Assembly (NCBI GenBank): GCA_039105265.1
Contig: JAPFFF010000008.1
Span: 3,286,001-3,350,000, forward strand
DNA from: Tritrichomonas musculus
Taxonomy: Eukaryota; Parabasalia; Tritrichomonadida; Tritrichomonadidae
DNA: 64,000 nucleotides
Direction of reading: 5' to 3'
This document shows positions 50,161 through 59,912 of this stretch, piece by piece. Positions within the stretch are counted from its first letter, which is position 1. The number at the start of each line of letters is the position of its first letter. The position numbers and the translations under genes are program-made. The notes under the pieces are model-generated. The model saw nothing but the letters and a program-made list of their open reading frames with translations. It ran no database searches and was not told where the DNA came from.

Positions 50161-53100
50161 ATGGGTGTTCCTGGATTTTACCGATGGCTTGTTCAACGAT
50201 ATCCTCTTGTGCGCCGATGCCTTGATGATGTTTCACGTCCAAAAATAAACAATCTCTACATTGATTTTAATTGCATTGTATATAACGCCTTACGCCTCGT
50301 TGATACCTCAAAATCATTCGAAGATCTTTTTGATGAAATTTGTCGTTATTTAGATCTACTTGTACAAATAATTCAACCACAAACAGTACTATTCATTGCT
50401 GTCGATGGGCCTGCACCTTTTGCAAAATGCGCTCAGCAACGATCACGTCGATTTGTTGCCGCTCGAGATTCGAAAGGGGGTTCATTTGATACAACATCAA
50501 TTTCTGTTGGGACAGAATTTATGGAAGATTTGAATCAGTGCCTTATCAAAATGATTCAAAATAAAAAGAAAGAAGATGAGGTATGGAAGAAACCTCAAAT
50601 AATATACAGCTCGCATAGAGTTCCTGGAGAAGGTGAGCATAAATTTTTTGATTATATTCGATCACAAATAAAGATAAATCAATCATCAACGATGAAATTA
50701 ACTCATTGTGTATATTCGCCAGACGCTGATCTTATCTTTCTTGGCCTTCAAACAAAAATTCCAAACTTTTATATACTTCGTGAATGGGACAGCTGGATTG
50801 GACCTCATGAAAACGTAGGAAATGGGAAGATTAACAAATTAAGAGCTACTAGCTCAGATTTTGAGCTTATTAGTCTTGCAATAGTACGTGAATTTATGGA
50901 GATTGATTATCGAGGTATTCCTGATGTTAACCGAACAATTGATGATTTTGCAGCTTTTTGTTTTTTAATTGGGAATGATTTTATTCCGCACTTTCCAAAC
51001 GTCTCAATTCAAAATGGCCGGTTTGAAGGTATTATTGAAGCATACCAAAAAGCGATTATGAGCAAGAATATATACCTTATTGAAGATGGAAAGATCAACA
51101 AAGCTGTTTTAAAAGATCTTCTTATTGAAATTGTTTTAGGTATGTCTGGTGCAAAAAAGCCAAAAAAGGGATTAAATATACAGGTTGATCCAGAAGCTGC
51201 TTCCCAAAAATATTTGCAAGAAAAATATCCCAATGAATATCAAGAAAACCCACAAAAGCTCGAAGAAGATCTTTCATTTGCAGTTTTAGATAGTTTTGAT
51301 TGGGTTTTCGAATACTATACAAAAGGATGTCCATCGTGGACATGGTGTTTCCCATATTATTATGCTCCTCCACTTCATACAATTTCCAAATATTGTCTCA
51401 AACACCAATCGAAATTCAGTAAAGACCCTTCAGTTCCACATCCAGAACAACAACCTGATTTGGTTGAAAATCGTCCACCTTATCCTCTCGAGCAGTTACT
51501 ATGCATTTTGCCACCTCAAAGTTCCAAACTCTTACCAGAATCAGTTGCAGCTTTAATGTTTGAACCATCGCCAATTGCTAGTTTTTATCCACAAAAGTTT
51601 GAAATAGATCTTAACGGTCGAAATTATGAGCATGAAGGTGTTGTACTAATTCCTTTTGTTAACATATCACTTGTTCGAGAAGAAGTATCAAAAGTTGTCT
51701 CAGAATTAACACCCGAAGAGCAAAAAAGGAATTCATTAATGGAAGACTTAATATTTGTAGCAGATTCATATCGTGATTATGATAAAGAAAAAGATAAGCC
51801 TGAAGAATTTGACGATCCCCCGTGCTGCATCCCTTCATTACATTTAGCAAATATTTCATTTGATGATTCAACAGAACTTTGTAATATTCGTGTTTTCAAT
51901 CGTCCTTTAAAAAGTCCCACAATTTTATTGCACATAAAAGATAAGTTTCAGGTTCCTATTTACAAGCAAGCAAGCGATGTTCAATGCTTATTAAATAAGC
52001 CGATTTTGGTTAGTTGGCCATACTTACGCCCAGCTTTAGTAACTCAAATTTTCGATGATCAAAATCATGTTTTTCCAAAAGATGAGCAAATAAAAGACAC
52101 AAAATTCAAAATCTCACAACTTGTCAAATCATTCAAAGAGCTTTTAGGCATTGATATAAAAGATACAACGCATATTGTTTTCGCTGTTAGGCCATTAATT
52201 TCAACTCGATTGAGGGAAGATCAGTATCGATTCCAGAAAAGGCTTGTATATTATCCTTACCAACTCAGCCTTCCTTGTTTGAGTTACCCCAGTGTTTTAT
52301 CTCGATTCCCTGCTCGTCACGATCCTAGTCCTGAAGTTGGCTCACTTGCTGTGATAATTGAAGGCCCAAATAAATCAAAATTATGTAAAATTTTATCATT
52401 TGACCTTGAGAACGATGAAGTAAAGGTCGAAATTTTGAATAACGATGATAAACCTCTCGATTTAACAGATTATTTTCAGAATGACGAAAACGAATGGAAA
52501 CCAATTGATGATATTATTGAAAGACTTAGAATCCCATACGATGTTGTTCGCCCTATTTTAACATCAATTCCCCTTCAAGGTGCTTCTAGTGAAAACAGTT
52601 TGAATCTTGCCTTTACAGGATTTTTCGAAAAACGAGTTCTTGATGGCTTTTGTCGTAAATGTCCTCCAAATGATCACGAGTTTACAAAAGATTATATATT
52701 GCAACTTCATGAATATGCAGTTTCTGATATTGCAGGTCAACTGCTCTCAGTTCTCAGATCTACCGACAATATTGAGCATTTAAAGTCTGTTAAGCCAGAA
52801 GATATTTGGGATTGCCAGCCAGCTGAACGAGATCATAAAATGAAAGAGTTGTCTGCTTTTATGAAAAATTCATTACCAAATAAATATTTCTTAATTGATG
52901 ATACAATTTCTATCATTTCCCAAACAACATTAGAAAAAATTGAACGTCGAATTATTGAGCACGAGCCGTTGATTGAAAACAATGATAATGAAATTGTCTC
53001 ATTAAAATTATCAGATTTGATGTGGCCTGGAAAAATAAAATCTTTCTTACAGAAATGTGAAATAGGTTCAAGAGTTATTACCCTCTGCTCCTCGGGCCCA

Positions 53101-53262
53101 ATTCCTTTCGGTAAAACGGGATTTGTTATTGGGATAGACTCTCAAAAATCGCAGTATCATATTATATTAAACGATGAATGCCAATATGGAACAAATTTGC
53201 GAAAAAGATTGACCACAAAAAGAGGTTATATTGCAAAAGTAGATGATTTGTTCTTCTACTGA
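50161..53262 (+). CDS. XRN1-like 5'-3' exoribonuclease
   Basis: 1033 aa from ATG 50161. The N terminus MGVPGFYRWLVQRYP is diagnostic for the XRN family. Active-site segments appear in order: LYIDFNCIVYNALR, VDGPAPFAKCAQQRSRRF, VPGEGEHKFFDYIR, YSPDADLIFLGL and IGNDFIPHFP, so all the metal-binding acidic residues are in place. A CR2-like block (SWTWCFPYYYAPPL) follows. The last ~85 residues (from MWPGKIKSF to KRGYIAKVDDLFFY) resemble the SH3-like domain found in Xrn1 and absent from the nuclear paralogue, which favours the cytoplasmic XRN1 type. The enzyme degrades decapped, 5'-monophosphate RNA from the 5' end in mRNA turnover. It is shorter than yeast Xrn1 (1528 aa) by lack of the long disordered tail. 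Confidence 0.92.
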   Translation: MGVPGFYRWLVQRYPLVRRCLDDVSRPKINNLYIDFNCIVYNALRLVDTSKSFEDLFDEICRYLDLLVQIIQPQTVLFIAVDGPAPFAKCAQQRSRRFVAARDSKGGSFDTTSISVGTEFMEDLNQCLIKMIQNKKKEDEVWKKPQIIYSSHRVPGEGEHKFFDYIRSQIKINQSSTMKLTHCVYSPDADLIFLGLQTKIPNFYILREWDSWIGPHENVGNGKINKLRATSSDFELISLAIVREFMEIDYRGIPDVNRTIDDFAAFCFLIGNDFIPHFPNVSIQNGRFEGIIEAYQKAIMSKNIYLIEDGKINKAVLKDLLIEIVLGMSGAKKPKKGLNIQVDPEAASQKYLQEKYPNEYQENPQKLEEDLSFAVLDSFDWVFEYYTKGCPSWTWCFPYYYAPPLHTISKYCLKHQSKFSKDPSVPHPEQQPDLVENRPPYPLEQLLCILPPQSSKLLPESVAALMFEPSPIASFYPQKFEIDLNGRNYEHEGVVLIPFVNISLVREEVSKVVSELTPEEQKRNSLMEDLIFVADSYRDYDKEKDKPEEFDDPPCCIPSLHLANISFDDSTELCNIRVFNRPLKSPTILLHIKDKFQVPIYKQASDVQCLLNKPILVSWPYLRPALVTQIFDDQNHVFPKDEQIKDTKFKISQLVKSFKELLGIDIKDTTHIVFAVRPLISTRLREDQYRFQKRLVYYPYQLSLPCLSYPSVLSRFPARHDPSPEVGSLAVIIEGPNKSKLCKILSFDLENDEVKVEILNNDDKPLDLTDYFQNDENEWKPIDDIIERLRIPYDVVRPILTSIPLQGASSENSLNLAFTGFFEKRVLDGFCRKCPPNDHEFTKDYILQLHEYAVSDIAGQLLSVLRSTDNIEHLKSVKPEDIWDCQPAERDHKMKELSAFMKNSLPNKYFLIDDTISIISQTTLEKIERRIIEHEPLIENNDNEIVSLKLSDLMWPGKIKSFLQKCEIGSRVITLCSSGPIPFGKTGFVIGIDSQKSQYHIILNDECQYGTNLRKRLTTKRGYIAKVDDLFFY

Positions 53263-53462
53263 ATTGTTTAGATTGTTAAATGCAATTTATAATTAATTTT
53301 GTTTAAAGATAAATTATAGCTTTTTTAATATCTGTCTTTTTTTATCAGAAGATTTCGTATTATATAATTTTTTTAAAAAAAGAATATATGATTTGAACTT
53401 TTAGTTATTAATTAGTTTTTCATTTAATAACTTGAACTGAATGGTTGTATTTTTTTTGTTAA

Positions 53463-53651
53463 GGGAGTATGTCCAATTCAATGCTCAGAATTCAATGAGA
53501 TTTCTCAAATATTTTTGATCTTTTTTGATCGTTTAGGACAAATATCATCATTTTTGACCTAAACTTTTTCATAATTTGGAAGTATTGAAAGATATATTCT
53601 ATGAGTTTATTCAATATTGACAAGTTTACAACAATTTTGTGACAGACACCC
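53463..53651. mobile_element. TTAA-family MITE, copy 3, internally deleted
   Basis: TTAA at 53459-53462 is followed by GGGAGTATGTCCAATTCAAT, matching the right end of copy 1. The other end, TTGTGACAGACACCC, matches its left end. About 140 bp of the interior seen in copy 1 are missing. The right-hand TTAA has decayed. Bases 53652-54440 hold no gene that I can see. Confidence 0.7.
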
Positions 53652-54445
53652 CCAAAAGAATGAGGAAAACTTTTTATGAAGATTATTTAAATAATTCAAA
53701 TCATTTGATAGAAAAACGATATCATATTCAAAATTCATTTATTTCTGGTTATAATTATATTAATCTTAAGTTTAATACTTCAATAAATTAATTAAAATAT
53801 ATGTAGAGTTTATTGAAAAATTATTCAAAAAAATAATTATATTGAATTTTTGAACTTATACTCACAATTTTCAAAGCAAAAGTTTTTATTCTTTTCAAAA
53901 AAAATCTAGTAATTGAAAGACAACGTTATCCAAAATCTTATAAAATTTTCTCTATAAAAAAAGCAATAAGTACTATTTCTAAATCAATTTTTTAAGATAA
54001 CACATCATTTTGTATTTTAAAAAATTATTATGATCTTTCTTTTTAATTTTCTCAATTGGATGAAAAGATAAAATATTAAAATGAATGGTTAAAATGGATT
54101 TCTGTCTTATAATTTGAATAATTTGATTGAATGTGTATTTCTAGCGCGTTGATAATGATTTAAATGAGTTTTTATGATCATTTGGTTAGATGACCAAAAT
54201 ACATTAAAAAGTTACTATTTCTATCATTTGGTTAAGTAATTGTTAATTTCTGAGAAGACGGCAAAGAATAACTGGAGAGAAAAATAGTATAATGGTTTCA
54301 GAAATAGGCCTAAAAGTAAATTAGAAGGAAAACTCTAATTTTTCTTTCAACTTTTTTTTAAACCGAAAAATTATTAATTGGTTCGATAGAAAATTGAAAA
54401 TATTCATTCGATCGTTTTTGAGAGTTAGAAAACGGTTATGATTCT

Positions 54446-54498
54446 ACTTTTTGACGGTTTTATTGAATTTATAAATTGTTTATTGATCTTTCATCATG
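54446..54498 (+). promoter_or_regulatory. Putative promoter of the Rho GTPase gene
   Basis: ACTTTTTGAC lies about 41 bp upstream of the ATG, and TTTCATC directly abuts it. The second fits the trichomonad initiator TCA(Y) placed a few bases before the start codon. By-eye assignment. Confidence 0.4.
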
Positions 54499-55041
54499 AC
54501 CGCCCCAAAGGAACTCAAACTTGTTGCAGTTGGAGATGGTGCCGTTGGAAAAACATCTCTTTTGATGGTTCTCAATGAGAAGCCTTTCCCAGAACGTTAC
54601 GTCCCTACTATTTTCGAGAATTACACTCAAGATGTCAATATCGAAAATGTTCCATACAAACTCCACATTTGGGATACAGCAGGACAAGATGAATATGATC
54701 GTCTTCGTCCACTTAGCTATAGTGGAGCAAACGCTATCTTACTTTGTTTCTCACTTGATTCAAAAAGCTCGTTCTCAAACTTAACCGAAAAGTGGATTGG
54801 TGAAGTTAAACATTACTGCAAAGACGCCAAAATCATTCTCATCGGAACAAAATTGGATCTTCGTCAAGCCGGAAATCCAAATCACGTTACTGATCAAGAA
54901 GCAAATCAATTCGTTACAGAACAAAAATGCGCTACTTTTGTACCTTGCTCACCTAAAACCGGTGAAGGTGTTGACAAAGTTTTCCCAGCTGCTGCTAAAG
55001 CTTGTAGTCAAAAGAATAAGTCGAAGTGTCTTCTCATCTAA
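54496..55041 (+). CDS. Rho-family small GTPase
   Basis: 181 aa from ATG 54496. Motifs: GDGAVGKTS (13-21), effector VPTIFENY with T38, DTAGQDEYDRLRPLSY (60-75), TKLD (118-121) and a C-terminal CLLI box, which predicts geranylgeranylation and membrane location. The Q64 equivalent needed for hydrolysis is present. After TKLDLR there is only a short loop (RQAGNPNHVTDQEA), so the helical Rho insert seen in animal Rho/Rac is reduced or missing. Rho proteins control actin remodelling; trichomonads have many Rac-like members. The gene is GC-richer and uses more C-ending codons than its neighbours, suggesting high expression. Confidence 0.92.
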   Translation: MTAPKELKLVAVGDGAVGKTSLLMVLNEKPFPERYVPTIFENYTQDVNIENVPYKLHIWDTAGQDEYDRLRPLSYSGANAILLCFSLDSKSSFSNLTEKWIGEVKHYCKDAKIILIGTKLDLRQAGNPNHVTDQEANQFVTEQKCATFVPCSPKTGEGVDKVFPAAAKACSQKNKSKCLLI

Positions 55042-55271
55042 AATAAACCCTGATTTTTTCTTTTATATCCTTGATTTGATCTTTTTACTTTTATCTGACT
55101 TTCACAGAATTTTTCTCTTTCAAAAATCTGATAATTTAAGATCTCATATCACATCACGATTAATAGAAAAAGTTTAGGAGGATATCTATTTGTTATACAT
55201 CGATTAATTTTGTTTGAAAAAGTTTAAAAACTTTACATAATTTTTATAAAAATGATATGATCTAAATAATA

Positions 55272-55661
55272 CAGTAAGGTTGTAAAATTCAAAAACGTCT
55301 CAAAAGAGGAAAATCTACTTTTTCATAGAAAACGATTAAAATAAATTTAAAATAAAAGTCAAAATAACGAATTTAATTCAAATTTGGATTTTCCTTTATA
55401 GCGTTGCAAAAATGGAAAATCCACTTTTTGAATGATGCTCATTTTTTCAAATAGAGATAGGAAAGCACTATTTGATGAATATAATGTCGCAAACAGTTGT
55501 GTGATAAACTTAATCATGGAAATATTATTTCTTAAAATGGCAGGTTTAAACAAGATTTTCTCTCTATTTCTTTATTTCTTTCATTTTTATTAATGAAAAT
55601 TTTTTTCTCAAAAAGTCGATTTTCCTATTTTGAAACGTTTTCCAATTTTGAAACCTTACTG
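55272..55661. mobile_element. Mariner-like MITE, 390 bp, TA-flanked
   Basis: Starts CAGTAAGGTTGTAAAATTC and ends with the inverse of CAGTAAGGTTTCAAAATTG, with TA on both sides (55270-55271 and 55662-55663). End similarity extends some 34 bp. CAGT ends and TA duplication point to Tc1/mariner. It lies in the spacer between two convergent genes, and differs in sequence from the MITE at 16138. Confidence 0.75.
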
Positions 55662-55763
55662 TAATATTTTTGGAATGATTTTGATAATATTTTTTTTTAT
55701 ATTTTTTATTAGTATTTATTTAAATGCTATTTATTTACCACGTCTAGTAAAAATTTAGGCAGT

Positions 55764-57350
55764 TTACTTCCTCTTTGGTTGCCTTGCTGGAGCGCACTTA
55801 ACAATTTCATCAACTCTAAGAATCTGTTCAGCTGCTTCTGAAGCACTGATAACAATTTGACGTTTAACTTTGAAACTTTCTGTAATTCCTAATTTTTCAA
55901 TATCGCCAACACCTCTACCATTAATATCAAGTCCATATGTATTCTGTCCCTTTGCATGTGCAGCACGAATACTGGCAACAATATCTGGAGCATCAAGTCC
56001 TGCGTTAGAAGCAAGAATCATTGGGATCTGCCTAAGAGCATTTGCAAAGCCGTCCATTGCAAGTGCAGCTTTTCCAGGAGTATGTCGAGCTGCTTCTTCA
56101 ACAGCTGCTGACATGAGAATTTCGCTGCATCCAGCACCAAGAACTGTCCTCTTTTCAGTCATCATAGAAGCAATAACGCATAAAGCATCATGCATAGCAC
56201 GTTCTGCTTCATCAAGAATTTGGTCGGTAGCACCACGAAGAACAATTGTTGCTGTGGCTGGTTCTTTGCATCCACTGAATTTGATAAGTTTTGATTCACC
56301 AATCATAATTGTTTCAACAAGATCGCAATGTCCAAGTTTAACGCCTTCTGGGTTATCAAATGTAGAAACAATATCTCCTCCTGTAACAAGTGCGAGTCTT
56401 TCAACGCCAGCAAAGTCAGCATGTTCTACAGAGTTAATGTTATGAGATGTGAAATATTCTTCTGGAAGGTTATAAATAAGCTGACGATTAACAAAAACGT
56501 TTGGATTATAATTTTTGATTTTTTCACACTTCTCAATCATCTTCTTTCTTTCAGCGTCTTCAATCTTTGCAAGTTGATCTGGAGAATCTGTTTCGACTTT
56601 AGCGCCCATAATCTTGATTTTATCTGTATCCATAGGTGTGTTTGCAATAAGGATGTTAGCATTTTCAACACGATGTGGTTGGCCAACACCAAATTCGCAT
56701 TGTAAAATAAGGCCATCAACAAGTTCTGATTCCTTGAGAGCACCTCCTGTAACTTTGAGAATTGAAATTGCATCGATACGTGATGGGTCGTTAAGACGTT
56801 CGACAGCTTTGACAGCGATCTCTGCAAACATATCTCTTTCCATTGCAAGAACTTTTGAATTAAGAGTAGTTGAAGCGACACGGATAAGATCTTGGTGGAA
56901 TTTTTCTTTGTCTTGGCTAAGTTTAGCGGACTTTTCGAGTGCTTCGAGGGCAACTTTTGCTGCATTTCTCCAACCAGCAATGATGGTTTGTGGATGGATA
57001 CCTTGACCAACAAGACTTTCGGCTTCATGTAAAAGTTGGCCGCAAAGAACAGCTACAGAAGTGGTTCCATCACCAACTTCAGAATCTTGAGCCTGTGAAA
57101 GTTCTACAATCAAATGAGCTGCTGGATTGTCGATAACGATTGATTTGAGGATAGTAGCACCATCGTTAGTAACATTGATTGTATCGGCATGTGAAAGCGA
57201 TTGAAGAATTTTGTCCATACCTTTTGGACCAAGTGTTGTCTTTACAAGATCTGCAATAGCCATCGCACCGACAAATGCAGACATACGAGCGATTTCACCA
57301 CGTTCTTCATCTGCGTTTGTGTCTAAAAGCTGAACGCCAGCTGATTTCAT
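55764..57350 (-). CDS. CCT2: T-complex protein 1 subunit beta (chaperonin CCT2)
   Basis: 528 aa from ATG 57350, the normal CCT subunit length. The order of segments matches the beta subunit: TNADEERGEIARMSAFVGAM, LGPKGMDKIL, VTNDGATILK, DNPAAHLIVE, EVGDGTTSV (ATP binding), HPQTIIAGWR, NRQLIYNLPEE, EHADFAGVERLALVTGG, RGATDQILDEAERAMHDALC, GLDINGRGVGD and LGITESFKVKRQ. The catalytic Asp of GDGTT is present. CCT2 is one of eight subunits of the TRiC/CCT ring that folds actin and tubulin in the cytosol. Codon use is clearly less AT-rich than that of neighbours, as expected for an abundant protein. Confidence 0.96.
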   Translation of the reverse strand: MKSAGVQLLDTNADEERGEIARMSAFVGAMAIADLVKTTLGPKGMDKILQSLSHADTINVTNDGATILKSIVIDNPAAHLIVELSQAQDSEVGDGTTSVAVLCGQLLHEAESLVGQGIHPQTIIAGWRNAAKVALEALEKSAKLSQDKEKFHQDLIRVASTTLNSKVLAMERDMFAEIAVKAVERLNDPSRIDAISILKVTGGALKESELVDGLILQCEFGVGQPHRVENANILIANTPMDTDKIKIMGAKVETDSPDQLAKIEDAERKKMIEKCEKIKNYNPNVFVNRQLIYNLPEEYFTSHNINSVEHADFAGVERLALVTGGDIVSTFDNPEGVKLGHCDLVETIMIGESKLIKFSGCKEPATATIVLRGATDQILDEAERAMHDALCVIASMMTEKRTVLGAGCSEILMSAAVEEAARHTPGKAALAMDGFANALRQIPMILASNAGLDAPDIVASIRAAHAKGQNTYGLDINGRGVGDIEKLGITESFKVKRQIVISASEAAEQILRVDEIVKCAPARQPKRK

Positions 57351-57747
57351 ATGTAGCCAGATAAAAAAGTGGCTTAAATTCTATCGTTTACAAAACTAAT
57401 AATAAACGGCTATATATGATTTTGTTAGAAATATTGAATATGTATTTATGGTTATATCTTATTAAGAAATAAAGAAATATATATTTAAATGTGTTTTTCT
57501 ATTGTATTTAATATATTAATTTAAAGTAATATGATTAGTTTGTTTAAAAAATAATTTTTGGTTGAGAAAGATAAAATGAATAAATGTCCGGCCAAAATGA
57601 AAGTTTTTTAAATAACGAACAATAAACTTATGACAATGAGTGTTAACCTTTTTTGAATAGAATGAAAAAAAACTTTAATGATTATGGGTTTTTTTCTAGA
57701 AGTCTTATTTATTATATACATTGAATAGCTCTATACAACTTATAGGT
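57351..57747. other. Spacer upstream of CCT2
   Basis: 397 bp of AT-rich sequence with no gene. It holds the CCT2 promoter; CCACTTTTTTATCTGGCTAC precedes the ATG on the minus strand. Confidence 0.45.
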
Positions 57748-58158
57748 TTATTTTCCTTGCAAAGAAAATTCAGCTTTTTGAAGTAATTTAGCTTTTTCTT
57801 CTAATAAAGTAGCAAGTTTTTGCTCAAGTTCACTTATTTTTTTAACTTTTTGTTCTCTATCATTCTTGAATTCTTCTGTTAATTCTGAATCTTTAATTAA
57901 TTTTTGATCGTTATCTATATTTTCTTGAACTTTTGCTGTTTTTGCCTCAAGTTCTTCTATATCCTTTTGGATTTGATTTACATCGTTAGACAATTTTAAT
58001 ATGCGGGGTTTGGTATTTGCTTCAAAATGAATGTATTTTTGAAGTTCGGATGCTTTTTCTTTTAACTCCTGCTTCCTTTCGATTTCTTCAGCATTTTGAT
58101 CTGTATCGTTACGTGAAATTTTACTCGCTGCCCGAGTGCTTTGCTGGGATGAGCTCAT
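57748..58158 (-). CDS. Small coiled-coil protein, 136 aa
   Basis: Not recognised. I place the start at ATG 58158 (MSSSQQSTRAASK), after TTTCAATTAAA, a good initiator match; the frame is open nine codons further to a TTG. After a Ser-rich, likely disordered ~35 residues, the rest is one long coiled coil (QNAEEIERKQELKEKASELQ, then QKDIEELEAKTAKVQEN and KISELEQKLATLLEEK). Single small coiled-coil proteins like this often serve as partners in cytoskeletal or basal-body complexes; nothing more specific is visible. It lies about 110 bp downstream of the AIMP1-like gene on the same strand but has its own upstream motif TCAAAAAGT (58183 region). Confidence 0.75.
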   Translation of the reverse strand: MSSSQQSTRAASKISRNDTDQNAEEIERKQELKEKASELQKYIHFEANTKPRILKLSNDVNQIQKDIEELEAKTAKVQENIDNDQKLIKDSELTEEFKNDREQKVKKISELEQKLATLLEEKAKLLQKAEFSLQGK

Positions 58159-58270
58159 TTTAATTGAAACTTGATAAGTTATCAAAAAGTTTAAAGTTTC
58201 AAATATGAATTAAAAAGTTTAAATTAATAAACGTTTCTGAAAAAAATTTAATCAATTATTAAATGAATAG

Positions 58271-58915
58271 TTAATGAAATTCGCAATCTCGTATTGTGGG
58301 AACTGTAACATTTCCAGATTGTGTATGAAGCGGTTCGCCTTTATAAGTTGCAATACCATCTTTATCGATATGTAAATGAGGTAATATTTTTTTCCATTGT
58401 TTATTTTTATGATCAATTCCCTCAGGTTCACCTTCTGTATAGTGTCCAAAGTAAATTCTTGTTCCAATTGGATCTGATTCTGGTGGGTCTAGTAACTCAC
58501 ATTTATCTGGATCTGGAGTTGAACCTCCTAAAAGCATTGCCTCCGACGTTTCTCCTCTCATTTTGCCAGGATGAATATTAACGAAAACGCAAACTCGTCT
58601 ATTTAATAACTGTTCTTCCGTATAATATTTCCGAACAGATGTAATTACGTGTTTTATTTCTCCATTTCCGCAATCAACTTCTTCGCAATAGAGTGTATCG
58701 GCATCGGGAACGATTCCTACTTTTATAATTTGTCCAACACGGCAGTCAATAAAACATGTTGGATCTTTTTGTGGGGGTGGGGGTGGTTTTTCTTTCTTCG
58801 GTGGCTTTTCTTTTTTTTGCCTTGGATGAAGAACAACTTTTTCTGGTTTATCTCCTGATGCAGGTTTTATAATTGTCCCTGATTGGTTACTGGTATCTTG
58901 TACTTCAGAAGACAT
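58271..58915 (-). CDS. AIMP1/EMAPII/Arc1p-like tRNA-binding protein
   Basis: 214 aa from ATG 58915. Residues 1-48 are disordered and end in a Lys/Pro-rich linker (KKEKPPKKEKPPPPP). Residues ~50-214 form an EMAPII-type OB fold: DCRVGQIIKVGIVPDADTLYCEEVDCG, then ITSVRKYYTEEQLLNRRVCVFVNI, KMRGETSEAMLLGGS (the SxxMLL(A)G hallmark) and the C-terminal EMAPII-specific extension. Such domains bind the tRNA elbow without sequence preference and help methionyl-, tyrosyl- or glutamyl-tRNA synthetases in multisynthetase complexes. Here the domain is free-standing, not fused to a synthetase. Length and motifs are complete. Confidence 0.88.
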   Translation of the reverse strand: MSSEVQDTSNQSGTIIKPASGDKPEKVVLHPRQKKEKPPKKEKPPPPPQKDPTCFIDCRVGQIIKVGIVPDADTLYCEEVDCGNGEIKHVITSVRKYYTEEQLLNRRVCVFVNIHPGKMRGETSEAMLLGGSTPDPDKCELLDPPESDPIGTRIYFGHYTEGEPEGIDHKNKQWKKILPHLHIDKDGIATYKGEPLHTQSGNVTVPTIRDCEFH

Positions 58916-59303
58916 TCGCGTTTAAGAATATGTGAAGTAAGCTTTTTTTTGAAAGCATTTCAATGTGATATTGAAAAAATTGAATCAAAAATTCAATATA
59001 ATTCAATTTTTGAAAGGAATTGTTAACTGATTATAAACCGATTTTCAACTTTTTAAATAACGAATAAAAATAAAAAAATAGATCGAGATTTTGATTTTTA
59101 GATCTATATGAAATTGATAGTTTAGTTGATCTATTGCAAAATTGGGACGTAACTACCAATATTCCTCTATATAATATAACATTTCCGAACAAAAATTTAT
59201 ATACATCATTAATATGAGCTATATGTAAAATATAATATTATTTCAAAATTTGATGATGATAAATCCAGTACTTGAACTTTTTTCTTTGTGTAAATTAGGA
59301 AAA
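58916..59303. other. AT-rich spacer, no gene seen
   Basis: 388 bp between two minus-strand genes. It holds the promoter of the tRNA-binding gene and the 3' end of the next gene. No repeat or RNA gene found. Confidence 0.5.
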
Positions 59304-59912
59304 TCATTCTTCACCTTTTTTTTTTTGAGTCTGTTTACCGTGAAGTGTGCATGTTTCTAGTCCAGATGAGCATGGAGTTTTGCATTGGCCATATTCATCT
59401 ACGTAAGTGCACCTTTTAAGAAATATTTGTTGATCAAAGTTTTTATCTTCAGGTAGGTGATATGTGCAATAATGAAAGCCAGGTACTGCGGGATTAATGC
59501 ATATTGGCGATTCGCATATTCCAATTGGTTCTCTAAAACCAAAGCTTTTTGATTTTCTTTTGAAGTCTATTAAAACTGCTTTTTTAAATGTAATAAAATC
59601 ATCAAGAGAATCAAAATCACCATTCATTTCAATTACAGGGTGATCAATTATTGGAAATGATAATGGATCATCTGAAACATTTACTTTTTCTCGAATTTGT
59701 AAAAGTTGTGCTTCAACAAATGACTTTTGTAAGTTTTTCAAGTTTTGTTTTGGTTTATGATTAGGTTCTTGTATGGGAAATTTCTCCTCTTCTGGAATTT
59801 CAATTAAATTATCATTTATATATGTGCTATCAAAATGCGATTTATAATTTTCAGGAACATTTATTGAAGGTCCGCCAATTTTAAAAAATGCTAAAGATTC
59901 ATTAAATAGCAT
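59304..59912 (-). CDS. KANSL2/INO80D-like C3Hc3H zinc-finger protein
   Basis: 202 aa, started at ATG 59912; the longer frame begins at a TTG. The C-terminal ~70 residues carry two Cys/His clusters: C-x4-C then C-x2-H in CESPICINPAVPGFHYCTYHL, and CTYVDEYGQCKTPCSSGLETC followed by LHG. This doubled C-x(5-8)-C-x(6-10)-C-x2-H pattern is that of the zf-C3Hc3H (potential DNA-binding) domain found in KANSL2 of the NSL/MOF acetyltransferase complex and INO80D. The N-terminal part has no known fold, and the tail is Lys-rich (KQTQKKKGEE). A chromatin role is plausible, in line with the TRRAP-like scaffold elsewhere in the window, but no direct link is shown. Confidence 0.65.
   Translation of the reverse strand: MLFNESLAFFKIGGPSINVPENYKSHFDSTYINDNLIEIPEEEKFPIQEPNHKPKQNLKNLQKSFVEAQLLQIREKVNVSDDPLSFPIIDHPVIEMNGDFDSLDDFITFKKAVLIDFKRKSKSFGFREPIGICESPICINPAVPGFHYCTYHLPEDKNFDQQIFLKRCTYVDEYGQCKTPCSSGLETCTLHGKQTQKKKGEE

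Noticed and set aside
55870-56705. Long frames antisense to CCT2
   Set aside because: CCT2 covers the same bases with every family motif present, so these are shadows caused by its codon bias.
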